Below, one piece after another: positions 8,897 to 17,131 of a stretch of DNA of 64,000 nt. The DNA lies in contig NZ_MZMV01000007.1 of the NCBI RefSeq assembly GCF_002210435.1, forward strand, positions 62,001 through 126,000. Reading direction: 5' to 3'. The notes under the pieces are model-generated. The model had not been told where the DNA came from, searched no databases, and saw only the letters and a program-made list of their open reading frames with translations. Both the position numbers and the translations under genes were made by a program. This stretch comes from Micromonospora wenchangensis. GTDB lineage: Bacteria > Actinomycetota > Actinomycetes > Mycobacteriales > Micromonosporaceae. The first letter of the stretch is position 1. Every line of letters begins with the position of its first letter.

Positions 8897-10858
8897 ATGC
8901 CCCTGTCGTACCCCTACCGCTGCCCCGGCACGCCCCTGCGACGGGGGCTCGCGGCCCTGGCCGCCACCGTGCTGGCGGCCGGCGCCCTGGTCGGCTGCTC
9001 CGCCGACGACGGGCTGACGGGCAGCGTCGACGCGTTCCTCGCCGGCTGGCGATCCGGCAATCTGGACAAGGTGGGCTTCGTCGACCCGACCGGGGCGAGA
9101 GTGCCCGCCGGCACCGTCGTCGAGGAGATCAAGGCGCTTTCCGGCGATCTCGCCGCCACCCCGCCCGCCCTGCGGCACGTCGGGGAGGCCGAGGTCACCA
9201 AGAACCTCGCCACCACCACCGTCGACATCCGGTGGACGCTGCCGGGCGGGGCGGACTGGGCCTACCAGCGTCCGCTCCGGTTGCGGCAGAACTCCGGCGA
9301 CGACCGGTGGCAGGTGATCTGGGAACCGCAGGTGCTGCACGACCAGCTCGCCAAGGGCGACCGGTTGACGCTGCGGCGGACCGCCGCGCCCCGGGCCGGG
9401 CTGCTCGACGGCGCGGGACAGCCGATCGTGACGCCCCGGCCGGTGGTCCGGATCGGACTGCAACCCGGCGAGATCCCGGACGTCGCGGCGCTGGTGGGGC
9501 GGCTCGACGCGGCGTTCCGGGCGGTCCGGCCGCCGATCAGCCCCCCGGTCGACCTCGCCGACCTGCCGCAACGGCTCCGCGACGCCGACCCGGACGCGTT
9601 CGTCGAGGTCGTGACGTTGCGGGACGAGGCGTACCGGCAGATCCGTTCCCGGATCTACGACCTGCCGGGGACGAAGTTCCGGGCCGAGAAGCTCGACCTG
9701 GCACCGACCCGGGAGTTCGCCCGCGCCCTGCTCGGCACGGTCGACCCGGCACAGGCCGACGACCTCGCCGCCCACCCCGACCGGTACGCCAAGGGCGACC
9801 TGGTCGGCCACGGCGGCCTCCAGGGCCGCTACGACGAGCGGCTGCGCGGCGCTCCCGGCACCACAGTGGAGATCCGCCGGCCCGCGCCCGAGGGCGGCAG
9901 CACCGTCGTCACCGAGGCGTTCCGGCAGGAGCCGGGCCCCGGCCAGCCGGTCCGCACCACCCTCGACGTGGCCACCCAGAACGCCGCCGACGGCGCGTTG
10001 CGGGGCGAGAAGCGACGCGCGGCCCTGGTGGCGGTACGGGTCGGCGACGGCGCGGTGCTCGCCGCCGCCAACGGCCCCGGGGCGGCCGGGGAGAACCTGG
10101 CCTTCACCGCCCAGGTGCCACCGGGCTCCACGTTCAAGACGGTCAGCGCCCTGGCCCTGCTGGACAAGGGGGCGGTGACCCCGCAGACCGTCGTCGACTG
10201 CCCGAAGACCAGCGTGGTGGACGGCCGCCCGTTCAAGAACTCCGACGACTTCGTGCTGGGCAGGGTGCCGTTCCGGACCGACTTCGCGAAGTCCTGCAAC
10301 ACCGCCTTCGTCGCGCTGGCCCCGCAGCTCGGCCCGGACGGGCTGGCCGCCACCGGTCGTACCCTCGGGTTGGAGGGCTCGTGGGACCTCGGCGCGGACG
10401 TCTTCACCGGCAAGGTCTCCACCGGCGGCGGGCCGACCGAGCAGGCCGCCGCCGCGATCGGCCAGGGCACCACCGTGGTCAGCCCGCTGGCCATGGCGGG
10501 GGTGACCGCCGCCGTCGCCCGGGGCCGCTTCGAGCAGCCGAAATTGGTGCTCGACCCGGCCCCCGCCGCGCCCGCCGCGGCCGGCCCGACGCTGCGGGCC
10601 GAGTCGGTGGCGGCGCTGAAGACGATGATGCGCGAGGTGGTCACCGCCGGCACCGCCCGGGCGCTGGCCGACGTGCCGGGTGGCCCGGTGTACGGCAAGA
10701 CCGGCACCGCCGAGTACGACGACGATCCGGCGCACACCCACGCCTGGTTCGTCGGGTGGCGGGGCGACGTCGCGTTCGCCGTCTTCGTCGAGCAGGGTGG
10801 TTCGAGCACGGCCAGCGCCGTCCCGATCGCCGAACGCTTCCTCCGCGCCCTCCGCTGA
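8897..10858 (+). CDS. Lipoprotein-type class B penicillin-binding protein
   Basis: Peptidoglycan transpeptidase on the outer face of the membrane, 653 residues. The N-terminus ends in a lipobox (LVGC, Cys34), so it may be lipid-anchored. About 38-150 is an NTF2-like (MecA_N-type) domain, then a PBP dimerisation region, then the transpeptidase domain with S411-TFK, S466-CN and K601-TG. The SxN triad reads SCN rather than SxN with a small hydrophobic residue. ATG at 8897 with GGAAGG nine bases upstream. Monocistronic. The domain order resembles actinobacterial PbpA/MecA-like proteins; beta-lactam affinity cannot be read from sequence. Confidence 0.92.
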   Translation: MPLSYPYRCPGTPLRRGLAALAATVLAAGALVGCSADDGLTGSVDAFLAGWRSGNLDKVGFVDPTGARVPAGTVVEEIKALSGDLAATPPALRHVGEAEVTKNLATTTVDIRWTLPGGADWAYQRPLRLRQNSGDDRWQVIWEPQVLHDQLAKGDRLTLRRTAAPRAGLLDGAGQPIVTPRPVVRIGLQPGEIPDVAALVGRLDAAFRAVRPPISPPVDLADLPQRLRDADPDAFVEVVTLRDEAYRQIRSRIYDLPGTKFRAEKLDLAPTREFARALLGTVDPAQADDLAAHPDRYAKGDLVGHGGLQGRYDERLRGAPGTTVEIRRPAPEGGSTVVTEAFRQEPGPGQPVRTTLDVATQNAADGALRGEKRRAALVAVRVGDGAVLAAANGPGAAGENLAFTAQVPPGSTFKTVSALALLDKGAVTPQTVVDCPKTSVVDGRPFKNSDDFVLGRVPFRTDFAKSCNTAFVALAPQLGPDGLAATGRTLGLEGSWDLGADVFTGKVSTGGGPTEQAAAAIGQGTTVVSPLAMAGVTAAVARGRFEQPKLVLDPAPAAPAAAGPTLRAESVAALKTMMREVVTAGTARALADVPGGPVYGKTGTAEYDDDPAHTHAWFVGWRGDVAFAVFVEQGGSSTASAVPIAERFLRALR

Positions 10859-10917
10859 CGCCTCTCCCGCCCGGCCCGGTCTCGCGCTCGACGGGGGCGA
10901 TGTAGCGGTATCCAGGT

Positions 10918-10958
10918 CGCGTGACCCCGCCACATCGGCCCCGTTGCGGGGTCACGCG
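10918..10958. terminator. Bidirectional hairpin terminator
   Basis: A perfect 13-bp inverted repeat (CGCGTGACCCCGC and its complement) with a 15-nt loop, between the convergent transpeptidase and ureohydrolase genes. Confidence 0.82.
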
Positions 10959-10985
10959 GGCCGGGCCAGGCGGGCCGGGGCACGG

Positions 10986-11993
10986 TCAGGCGACCGGCTC
11001 CTCGGCGCGGCCATGCGCGTCGGCCGGGTCGGGGTCGGCGGGGTGCGGCTGGGGCGGCAGCAGCCGGGGTGGGACGGCGTCCGGGGCGACGACCGGGGCC
11101 AGTCCGGCGACGACCGTGTTGACGATCTCGGCGGCGTACGCGCCGTCCGGGTCGTAGTCGGGGTCGAAGACGGTCAGCTCGACGCCGAGGCAGTGCGGGG
11201 TGTCCACCAGCCCGGCGAGCAGGATCTCCAGCTCGGCGAAGGCGATCCCGCCCGGGTCGGGGGCGTCCACGGCCGGCATCACCGCCGGGTCGAGCACGTC
11301 CACGTCGATGTGCACCCAGTAGCCGGCGCAGTCGGCGAGTTGCTCGTGCGCCCACTGGGCGCTGCGGGCGGCCCCCTCGGCGCGCAGGGCCGGCACCGGC
11401 CGGGTGATGATCCCGGCGGCCTGGAGGTCGAGCCGGTACTCGTCCTGCGCGCGGATGCCGAGCACCACCACGTCGATGTCCCGGAAGTACGGTCGACGCC
11501 CCTCGATGGCGGCCAGGTCGGCCTGCCCGCGCCCGGTCACCAGGGCGAGGTCCTCCCCCGCCGCCGCACCGACGTAGGAGGCGTTGCCGGGGTGCCGGAA
11601 GTCGGAGTGGCCGTCGACGAAGACCAGCCCGATCCGCCCGCCGACGGCCTCGCCGAGCCGGTGCATCGCCAGCGCCGAGCCGAGCAGCACCGAACAGTCC
11701 CCGCCGAGGACCAGCGGGAACTCGCCCCGGTCGATGATCGCGCCGATCCGGTCGGCCAGCGCCGTCGAGTAGCCGGAGATCTCCCGGGCGTGGCAGACCC
11801 CGTCGCCGGGCCGCCAGTCGCCCGGGTCGTACCGGGGGGCGGTGAGGCAGCCTGCGTCGCGGGCCCCGAGCCGGGCGAGCAGGCCGTGGTCGCGCAGCGC
11901 CCCGGGGGCCTTGCCGCAGCCGGGGACGGAGGTGGAGGTGGGTGGGCGCAGACCCAGGTTGGTCGGCGCGTCGAGGACGGCGATTCGGCGCAT
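10986..11993 (-). CDS. Arginase/agmatinase-family protein
   Basis: Ureohydrolase-fold metalloenzyme, 335 residues, expected to release urea or an amide from a guanidino or related substrate. Metal-site motifs are LGGDCSV (residues 97-102), DGHSD (127-131) and DVDVLDP (230-236). In characterised arginases the first reads GGDHS, so a metal-ligand His is Cys100 here; whether two Mn ions still bind is open. ATG at 11993 with GGGAG upstream. The C-terminal about 30 residues are Pro/Asp-rich and not part of the fold. Followed at some distance by the terminator at 10918-10958. Substrate unknown. Confidence 0.85.
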   Translation of the reverse strand: MRRIAVLDAPTNLGLRPPTSTSVPGCGKAPGALRDHGLLARLGARDAGCLTAPRYDPGDWRPGDGVCHAREISGYSTALADRIGAIIDRGEFPLVLGGDCSVLLGSALAMHRLGEAVGGRIGLVFVDGHSDFRHPGNASYVGAAAGEDLALVTGRGQADLAAIEGRRPYFRDIDVVVLGIRAQDEYRLDLQAAGIITRPVPALRAEGAARSAQWAHEQLADCAGYWVHIDVDVLDPAVMPAVDAPDPGGIAFAELEILLAGLVDTPHCLGVELTVFDPDYDPDGAYAAEIVNTVVAGLAPVVAPDAVPPRLLPPQPHPADPDPADAHGRAEEPVA

Positions 11994-12060
11994 CACGGGC
12001 TCCCGTCCTCGATGGTCGGCGGGCCGGCCGTGCGGCCGGCCCGCGCGGGGTGTCAGGGGA

Positions 12061-12984
12061 TCAGAACAGGGCGCTGGCCAGGGCGCGACGGGCGGAGGCC
12101 ACGGCGGGGTCGTCCGGGCCGGCGATGCTGAACAGCGAGACCAGGTGTTGGCGGGCCCGGTCCCGGTCGTCGCCAGCGGTCCGCCGGACCACCCCGACCA
12201 GCCGTTCGTACGCCTGCTCGGCCATGCCGCTGAGCACCTCGATGTCGGCGGCGAGGAGCTGGGCCTCGACGTCGTCGGGGTTGGCCTGCGCGGCGGCGAG
12301 GGCGGCCTGCGGGTCGGCACCGGCGACCCGCCGGGCCACCCCGACCTGGGCCAGGCCGGCCTCGGCGGCGGCGTCCGCCGGGGACTCGGCGAGGATCTTG
12401 CGGTACGCCTGCTCGGCGGCGTCGAGGTCGCCGCTCATCAACGCGTCGTCGGCCTCGTCGAGGCGCGGGTCCTCCGGTTCGGCGACGGTGACGCCACCGG
12501 CCTTGAGCACCGCGGCGAGCCACTGGCGCAGCTGCGGCTCGGGGATCACCCCGGGGAAGGCGTCGATCGGCCGCCCGCCGACCACCGCGTAGACGGTGGG
12601 GATCGCCTGGATCTGGAACATCTGCGCGATCCGCGGGTTCTCCTGGACGTCGACCCGGGCCAGGACCCACTGGCCGGCCCCCTCGGCCGCCAGCCGCTCC
12701 AGCACCGGGGCGAACTGGTCGCTGTCCGGGTAGCCGGCCGCGCCGAAGAAGACCACCACGGGTGTGGTCATCGACCGTTCGAGCACCCCGGACTGGATGT
12801 TCGCCTCGGTCACGTCGAGCACGGCGGCGCTGCCACCTGTGGCGGGACCGCCAGGTGCGCCGGTGGGTGCGCCGGTCTGGCTCGGTGTGGCGGGACGGGA
12901 ACTGGCCGGGGCGGTGCCGCGCAGCGCGCTGAGGTCGACCGCGCCGCGGGTGAAGATCGACGAGGTGATCCGTGGGTCGCTCAT
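12061..12984 (-). CDS. YbbN/CnoX-like thioredoxin-fold TPR protein
   Basis: Probable holdase co-chaperone, 307 residues. About 1-55 is a Pro/Ala/Gly-rich lead-in. About 55-165 is a thioredoxin fold (VVVFFGAAGYPDSDQF; IQAIPTVYAVVGG), and the rest is TPR-like helices ending in RRALASALF. The CxxC site is absent: the position reads AAGYPDSD, so no disulfide oxidoreductase activity is expected. The neighbourhood of mce, thiolase and nucS matches the Mycobacterium gene around Rv1324. It lies 67 bp upstream of the ureohydrolase gene, so co-transcription is possible. Confidence 0.88.
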   Translation of the reverse strand: MSDPRITSSIFTRGAVDLSALRGTAPASSRPATPSQTGAPTGAPGGPATGGSAAVLDVTEANIQSGVLERSMTTPVVVFFGAAGYPDSDQFAPVLERLAAEGAGQWVLARVDVQENPRIAQMFQIQAIPTVYAVVGGRPIDAFPGVIPEPQLRQWLAAVLKAGGVTVAEPEDPRLDEADDALMSGDLDAAEQAYRKILAESPADAAAEAGLAQVGVARRVAGADPQAALAAAQANPDDVEAQLLAADIEVLSGMAEQAYERLVGVVRRTAGDDRDRARQHLVSLFSIAGPDDPAVASARRALASALF

Positions 12985-13080
12985 GGTTACCTAGTCTCGC
13001 ACGATCCCCACCGTTGTCGGCTCAGCCGCAACGCCCACAGTTGCCACTCTCACCTCCCGTTCTCCCCCCACCCCCACCCC

Positions 13081-13154
13081 GTCGATCATGGAGTTGTGGT
13101 GGGCGTAGCGCCCCTTTTATGAGGCTCTGCCACCACCACAACTCCATGATCGAC
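13081..13154. repeat. Intergenic inverted repeat, family B copy 1
   Basis: A perfect 22-bp stem whose core is GATCATGGAGTTGTGG, with a 30-nt loop. Outside the stem, C-rich and G-rich flanks extend the pairing. It lies between two minus-strand genes. The same arm recurs at 49571-49645. Confidence 0.9.
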
Positions 13155-13179
13155 CGGGGGTGGGGTTGGGGGACGGGGG

Positions 13180-14868
13180 TTAGAAGCGGGCGGGTTCGCG
13201 GTAGGTGCCCCATTCCGTGCGTAGGGCGTCGCAGATTTCGCCCAGGGTGGCTTCGGCGCGGACGGCGTCGAGCATGGGCGGGATCATGTTGCCGCCGGTA
13301 CGGCTGACCTCGATCATGCGCTGCACCGCCGCCGTCACCGCCGCGTCGTCGCGGGCGGCCTTGCGCTCGGCGAGCACCCGGCGCTGCTCCAGCTCCACCT
13401 CGTGCGAGATGCGCAGGATCTCCAGCTCCTTGGCGACCGTGCCGGTGTGGCAGTTGACCCCGACGATCTTCTTGTCGCCCTTCTCCAGGGCCTGCTGGTA
13501 GACGAAGGCCGACTCGGCGATGTGGCCGGTGAACCAGCCGTCCTCGATGCCGCGCAGGATGCCGGAGGTCATCGGGCCGATCCGGTGCGGGCCGTCGCCG
13601 CCGAGCTGCCGGATCCGGGCGAAGATCTCCTCCGCCTCGGCCTCGATGGCGTCGGTGAGCGCCTCGACGTACCAGGAGCCGCCGAGCGGGTCGGCCACGT
13701 TGGTCACCCCGATCTCCTCCATCAGCACCTGCTGGGTACGCAGGGCGATCTCGGCGGATTCGTCGGTGGGCAGGGCCAGGGTCTCGTCGAGGGCGTTGGT
13801 GTGCAGCGAGTTGGTGCCGCCGAGCACGGCGGCAAGGGCCTCCACGGCGGTGCGTACCACGTTGTTGACCGGCTGTTGCGCGGTCAGCGACACCCCGGCG
13901 GTCTGGGTGTGGAACCGCAGCCAGAGGGCCTTCTCGCTGGTCGCGCCGTAGACGTCGCGCAGCCAGCGGGCCCAGATCCGGCGGGCGGCACGGAACTTGG
14001 CAATCTCCTCGAAGAAGTCCAGGTGCGCGTCGAAGAAGAAGCTCAGCCCGGGGGCGAAGACGTTGACGTCCAGGCCGCGCGAGAGCCCCAGCTCGACGTA
14101 GCCGAACCCGTCGGCCAGGGTGTACGCCAACTCCTGCGCGGCGGTCGAGCCGGCCTCGCGGATGTGGTAGCCGGAGACCGACAGCGGCTTGTAGCGCGGG
14201 ATCTCGCCGGCGCAGTACTCCATCAGGTCGCCGATCAGGCGCAGGTGCGGCTCGGGGTCGAACAGCCACTCCTTCTGCGCGATGTACTCCTTGAAGATGT
14301 CGGTCTGCAACGTGCCGTCGAGCCGGGACAGGTCGACGCCCTGCCGCTCGGCGGCGACCAGGTACATGCAGAACACCGGCACCGCCGGGCCGGAGATGGT
14401 CATCGAGGTGGTGACGCCGGCCAGGTCGATGCCGTCGAAGAGCACCTCCATGTCGGCGGCGGAGTCCACCGCGACCCCGCAGTGCCCGACCTCGCCCAGC
14501 GCCTGCGGGTCGTCGGAGTCACGCCCCATCAGGGTCGGCATGTCGAAGGCCACGGAGAGCCCGCCGCCGCCCGCGCCGAGGATCATCTTGTACCGCTCGT
14601 TGGTCTGCTGGGCGTTGCCGAACCCGGCGAACTGCCGGATCGTCCAGGCCCGACCCCGGTAGCCGGTCGGGTGCAACCCCCGGGTGTACGGGAACTCGCC
14701 CGGCCAGCCGATCCGTTCGAACCCGGGGTACGCGGTGCCCTCGGGGGGCCCGTACACGGGTTGCACGGTGGCGCCGGACAGGGTGGTGAAGTCCGCGTCC
14801 CGCTTGCGCGCGGCGTCGTACCGGGCCTGCCAGCGTGCCCGTCCGGCGGCGATCTCGTCGGCGTTCAT
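13180..14868 (-). CDS. Acyl-CoA mutase large subunit (isobutyryl-CoA mutase-like)
   Basis: Adenosylcobalamin-dependent carbon-skeleton mutase, catalytic TIM-barrel subunit, 562 residues. Motifs: [46 protein letters not shown] and [11 protein letters not shown]. The active-site segment reads RQFAGF, where methylmalonyl-CoA mutase has RQYAGF; Phe is the residue reported in isobutyryl-CoA mutase. The length equals IcmA (about 566), and there is no C-terminal B12-binding domain (no DxHxxG), so a separate small subunit is required and is not in the window. ATG at 14868 with AGGAGG upstream. MeaB and the epimerase lie nearby. An operator-like motif lies at 14923-14938. The exact substrate is inferred. 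Confidence 0.9.
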   Translation of the reverse strand: MNADEIAAGRARWQARYDAARKRDADFTTLSGATVQPVYGPPEGTAYPGFERIGWPGEFPYTRGLHPTGYRGRAWTIRQFAGFGNAQQTNERYKMILGAGGGGLSVAFDMPTLMGRDSDDPQALGEVGHCGVAVDSAADMEVLFDGIDLAGVTTSMTISGPAVPVFCMYLVAAERQGVDLSRLDGTLQTDIFKEYIAQKEWLFDPEPHLRLIGDLMEYCAGEIPRYKPLSVSGYHIREAGSTAAQELAYTLADGFGYVELGLSRGLDVNVFAPGLSFFFDAHLDFFEEIAKFRAARRIWARWLRDVYGATSEKALWLRFHTQTAGVSLTAQQPVNNVVRTAVEALAAVLGGTNSLHTNALDETLALPTDESAEIALRTQQVLMEEIGVTNVADPLGGSWYVEALTDAIEAEAEEIFARIRQLGGDGPHRIGPMTSGILRGIEDGWFTGHIAESAFVYQQALEKGDKKIVGVNCHTGTVAKELEILRISHEVELEQRRVLAERKAARDDAAVTAAVQRMIEVSRTGGNMIPPMLDAVRAEATLGEICDALRTEWGTYREPARF

Positions 14869-14922
14869 CCGCGGGGCTCCTCCTCGAGTCCTCGACCGAA
14901 CCCCGAGTGTAGAACGACAACC

Positions 14923-14938
14923 TGAACGATCGCTAAGG
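14923..14938 (-). promoter_or_regulatory. Acyl-CoA regulon motif, copy 1
   Basis: On the minus strand CCTTAGCGATCGTTCA, an imperfect palindrome about 55 bases upstream of the mutase start. Nearly the same motif precedes both hydroxyacyl-CoA dehydrogenase genes (27412-27427, 35607-35621). The AACGNNCG core resembles known TetR-family acyl-CoA regulator sites such as PaaR. Confidence 0.65.
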
Positions 14939-14966
14939 GAACTCACCCCCCCTCGCCACCCCACCC

Positions 14967-15028
14967 CGGTGATCAAGAGGTTTGCGTCACGATCCGCGGG
15001 CAGATTGACGCGAACCTCTTGATCACCG
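14967..15028. repeat. Intergenic inverted repeat, family A copy 1
   Basis: A 23-bp stem around GATCAAGAGGTTTGCGTC with one G-T wobble and a 16-nt loop. It ends four bases before the truncated TetR reading frame. Confidence 0.9.
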
Positions 15029-15031
15029 AGG

Positions 15032-15523
15032 GTGAGGGGGAGGTCGGGGTGGGCTGCGGTCGCCGCGCGGACAGGCCTGGCGCGTCCGAGCGCCTACCAG
15101 TACTTCGCGTCCCGTACCGACCTGCTCGACGCGGTCATCGTGGACCTGCTTCCCCGCTGGTCGACCTACGTGACGCAGCGGATGCGCCGGGCCAGCACCC
15201 CCGGCCACCGGGTCCTCGCCTACGTGGCGGCCAACCTCCATCTGGTCGCCACGGGCGAGCACGCGGTCTTCCGCGGGTTGTCGGCGATCGCTTCGCCGGA
15301 AGCGTTCGCCGAACCCGGCCGTCACCTCCACGAACAGTTGCGCGCTCCGCTCGTGGAGGCCCTCGCCGAGCACGGCGCACCCGACCGGGCCGGCACCGCC
15401 GAACTCGTCCAGGCGATCGTCTACACCGCCTCCCACATGATCGAGGACGGTGTCGGGGAGGCCAGGGCGCGTTCACTCGCGCGCGGGCCGCTGGAGCCGT
15501 ACCTGCGGCAACCGACCGGCTGA
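15032..15523 (+). pseudogene. 5'-truncated TetR-family regulator
   Basis: The readable protein begins in the middle of the TetR DNA-binding domain: AAVAARTGLARPSAYQYFASRTDLLDAV keeps the turn and recognition helix, but helix 1 and the start of the HTH (about 25 residues) are missing. A ligand-binding domain of about 120 residues follows. The frame is closed upstream by a TGA inside the family A inverted repeat, which ends at 15028, so the gene appears cut by that element or by a rearrangement at it. A GTG at 15032 could start translation, but the product would lack a full HTH. It may once have regulated the adjacent mutase (inference). Confidence 0.65.
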
Positions 15524-15584
15524 ACACACCACCGGCGGCGGCCAGCGGAACGGTCGTTCCCATTCCGCGACGGCGCGGTCCGGA

Positions 15585-15842
15585 TCAGGTGTAGAGGAGC
15601 AGGTGCCAGTGCGGGTTGTGGCTGGCGGAATAGTTGCAGGCATAGTCGCGGTACCGCGAATTCGGCAGCTCGACCGCATTGCTGCCGGCCTGGTAACAGG
15701 AGGTGCTGTTGGTGAACCAGCCGCCACTCACCGAGCCGGCACTCGCGGCTGCCGCCGTCGTCGCCAACGTCAGCGACACGGCGCCGACGACGAGCGCGCC
15801 GGAGACACCGAGCCGGGTGGCCATTGTTCCGATCCTGGTCAC
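15585..15842 (-). CDS. Small secreted protein
   Basis: Not recognised. An 85-residue exported product from a GTG at 15842 with AAGGAA just upstream; an ATG six codons later is the alternative. Signal peptide about 1-33 (LGVSGALVVGAVSLTLATT, then AAAASA), leaving a mature chain of about 52 residues rich in Ser, Asn and Tyr, with two Cys (TSCYQAG; YACNYS) placed for one disulfide, and ending HNPHWHLLLYT. Single gene between the TetR remnant and meaB. Function unknown. Confidence 0.7.
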   Translation of the reverse strand: MTRIGTMATRLGVSGALVVGAVSLTLATTAAAASAGSVSGGWFTNSTSCYQAGSNAVELPNSRYRDYACNYSASHNPHWHLLLYT

Positions 15843-16007
15843 GGTATTCCTTCCCTTCCTCGGTTCGGAGACCGCGCCCCGGGCGCAGAATGCGCCCGGG
15901 CCCGAGATCAGTTTCGCCGTTCCTGTATACACGCGTACATCACGGCATTCAAGAGCAGCAATATGCCCCCCGAAAAGGGCCAGGTGGTGTCCGGCCCGCC
16001 GGCCCGG

Positions 16008-17006
16008 TCAGGCGCTGATCTGGGCCAGCAACTCGTCCGCCGCCGCGTACGGGTCCAGCGCCCCCTCGGCGACCTTCGCGGCGAGCGTCGGCAACTCCGT
16101 ACCGTCGCGCAGGGAACCGATGCGGGCGCGCAGGGTGCCCAGCGCGATCGCCTCGATCTCGGCGGCGGCCCGCTTCTCCCGGCGGCGGCGCAGCTCGTCG
16201 TGCTGCTCCAGCCAGGCCCGGTGCTTGTCGATCGCGGCGGCGATGTCGTCGATCCCCTCGCCGCGCGCGGCGACCGAGCGGACCACCTGCGGCCGCCACT
16301 GCCCCGGCCCGCGCTCGCCCAGCGCGATCATGCCCTGGATGTCACGGACCGTGTTGTCGGCGCCGTCCCGGTCCGCCTTGTTGACCACGAAGACGTCGGC
16401 GATCTCCAGGATGCCCGCCTTGACCGCCTGGATCGCGTCACCCATGCCGGGGGCGAGCAGCACCAGCGTGGTGTCGGCGAGCGAGGCCACCTCCACCTCC
16501 GCCTGGCCGACCCCGACGGTCTCCACCAGCACCACGTCGCAGCCGGCGCCCTCCAGCACCCGGACCGCCTGTGGGGTCGCGGCGGAGAGCCCGCCGAGGT
16601 GCCCCCGGCTGGACATCGACCGGATGTAGACGCCCGGGTCGGTGGCGTGGTCCTGCATCCGCACCCGGTCACCGAGGATCGCCCCGCCGGTGAACGGGCT
16701 GGACGGGTCGATGGCCAGCACGCCGACCCGGTGCCCGCCCGCCCGCAACGCCCGCACCAGCTCGTTGGTGGTGGTCGACTTGCCGACCCCCGGGGAGCCG
16801 GTCAACCCGACCACCTGGGCCTGCCCGGCGTACGGCGCGAGCGCCGCCGCCACCTGCGGCAGCACCTCGTCGCCGGACTCGACCAGGGTGATCAGCCGGG
16901 CCACCGCCCGGGGGTCACCCTCGCGTGCCCGACGCACCAGCATCCGTACGTCCCGACTGCGACGAACCGGGACAGCGGCCGGGGAGGGAGCGTTCTCGAC
17001 AGTCAC
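16008..17006 (-). CDS. meaB: Methylmalonyl-CoA mutase-associated GTPase MeaB
   Basis: G3E P-loop GTPase that guards and loads adenosylcobalamin into acyl-CoA mutases, about 332 residues. Walker A GSPGVGKST, the AIDPSSPFTGGAILGDRVRM segment and NKAD (guanine specificity) are all present, with the C-terminal dimerisation helix at the end. The GTG at 17006 (VTVENAPS) is preferred because GAAGG lies about seven bases upstream; a GTG at 17024 would add six residues but lacks a ribosome site. It lies downstream of the thiolase gene on the same strand and near the mutase large subunit, its expected partner. Confidence 0.93.
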   Translation of the reverse strand: MTVENAPSPAAVPVRRSRDVRMLVRRAREGDPRAVARLITLVESGDEVLPQVAAALAPYAGQAQVVGLTGSPGVGKSTTTNELVRALRAGGHRVGVLAIDPSSPFTGGAILGDRVRMQDHATDPGVYIRSMSSRGHLGGLSAATPQAVRVLEGAGCDVVLVETVGVGQAEVEVASLADTTLVLLAPGMGDAIQAVKAGILEIADVFVVNKADRDGADNTVRDIQGMIALGERGPGQWRPQVVRSVAARGEGIDDIAAAIDKHRAWLEQHDELRRRREKRAAAEIEAIALGTLRARIGSLRDGTELPTLAAKVAEGALDPYAAADELLAQISA

Positions 17007-17012
17007 TGGGCC

Positions 17013-17112
17013 ACCTTCGCTCACGACTGCGGGGCTCGCAAACCCCGCCCACTCCCCGCGCTCGTCACCGGATCACCTTCGCGCCCGACTGCGCGGCTCG
17101 CCGACCCCGCCC
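17013..17112. repeat. Two-copy direct repeat at the meaB 5' end
   Basis: Two 38-base imperfect copies (17013-17050 and 17075-17112), each of the form ACCTTCG-CGACTGCG-GGCTCGC-ACCCCGCCC. The first copy covers the possible upstream GTG of meaB. Both contain a GGGGCTCG/ACCCCG hairpin-forming unit. Confidence 0.6.
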
Positions 17113-17131
17113 CTGCCGACCCGGATGCGGG

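Noticed and set aside
3558..9017. A continuous open frame of about 1800 codons on the plus strand opposite glutamate dehydrogenase
   Set aside because: It is an antisense shadow created by GC-rich codon bias; its product is a low-complexity His/Val/Arg/Gly sequence without domains, while the minus strand encodes a full known enzyme.
14869..15030. Cobalamin riboswitch ahead of the B12-dependent mutase
   Set aside because: No B12-box-like sequence is visible; the region holds the acyl-CoA motif and the family A hairpin instead.
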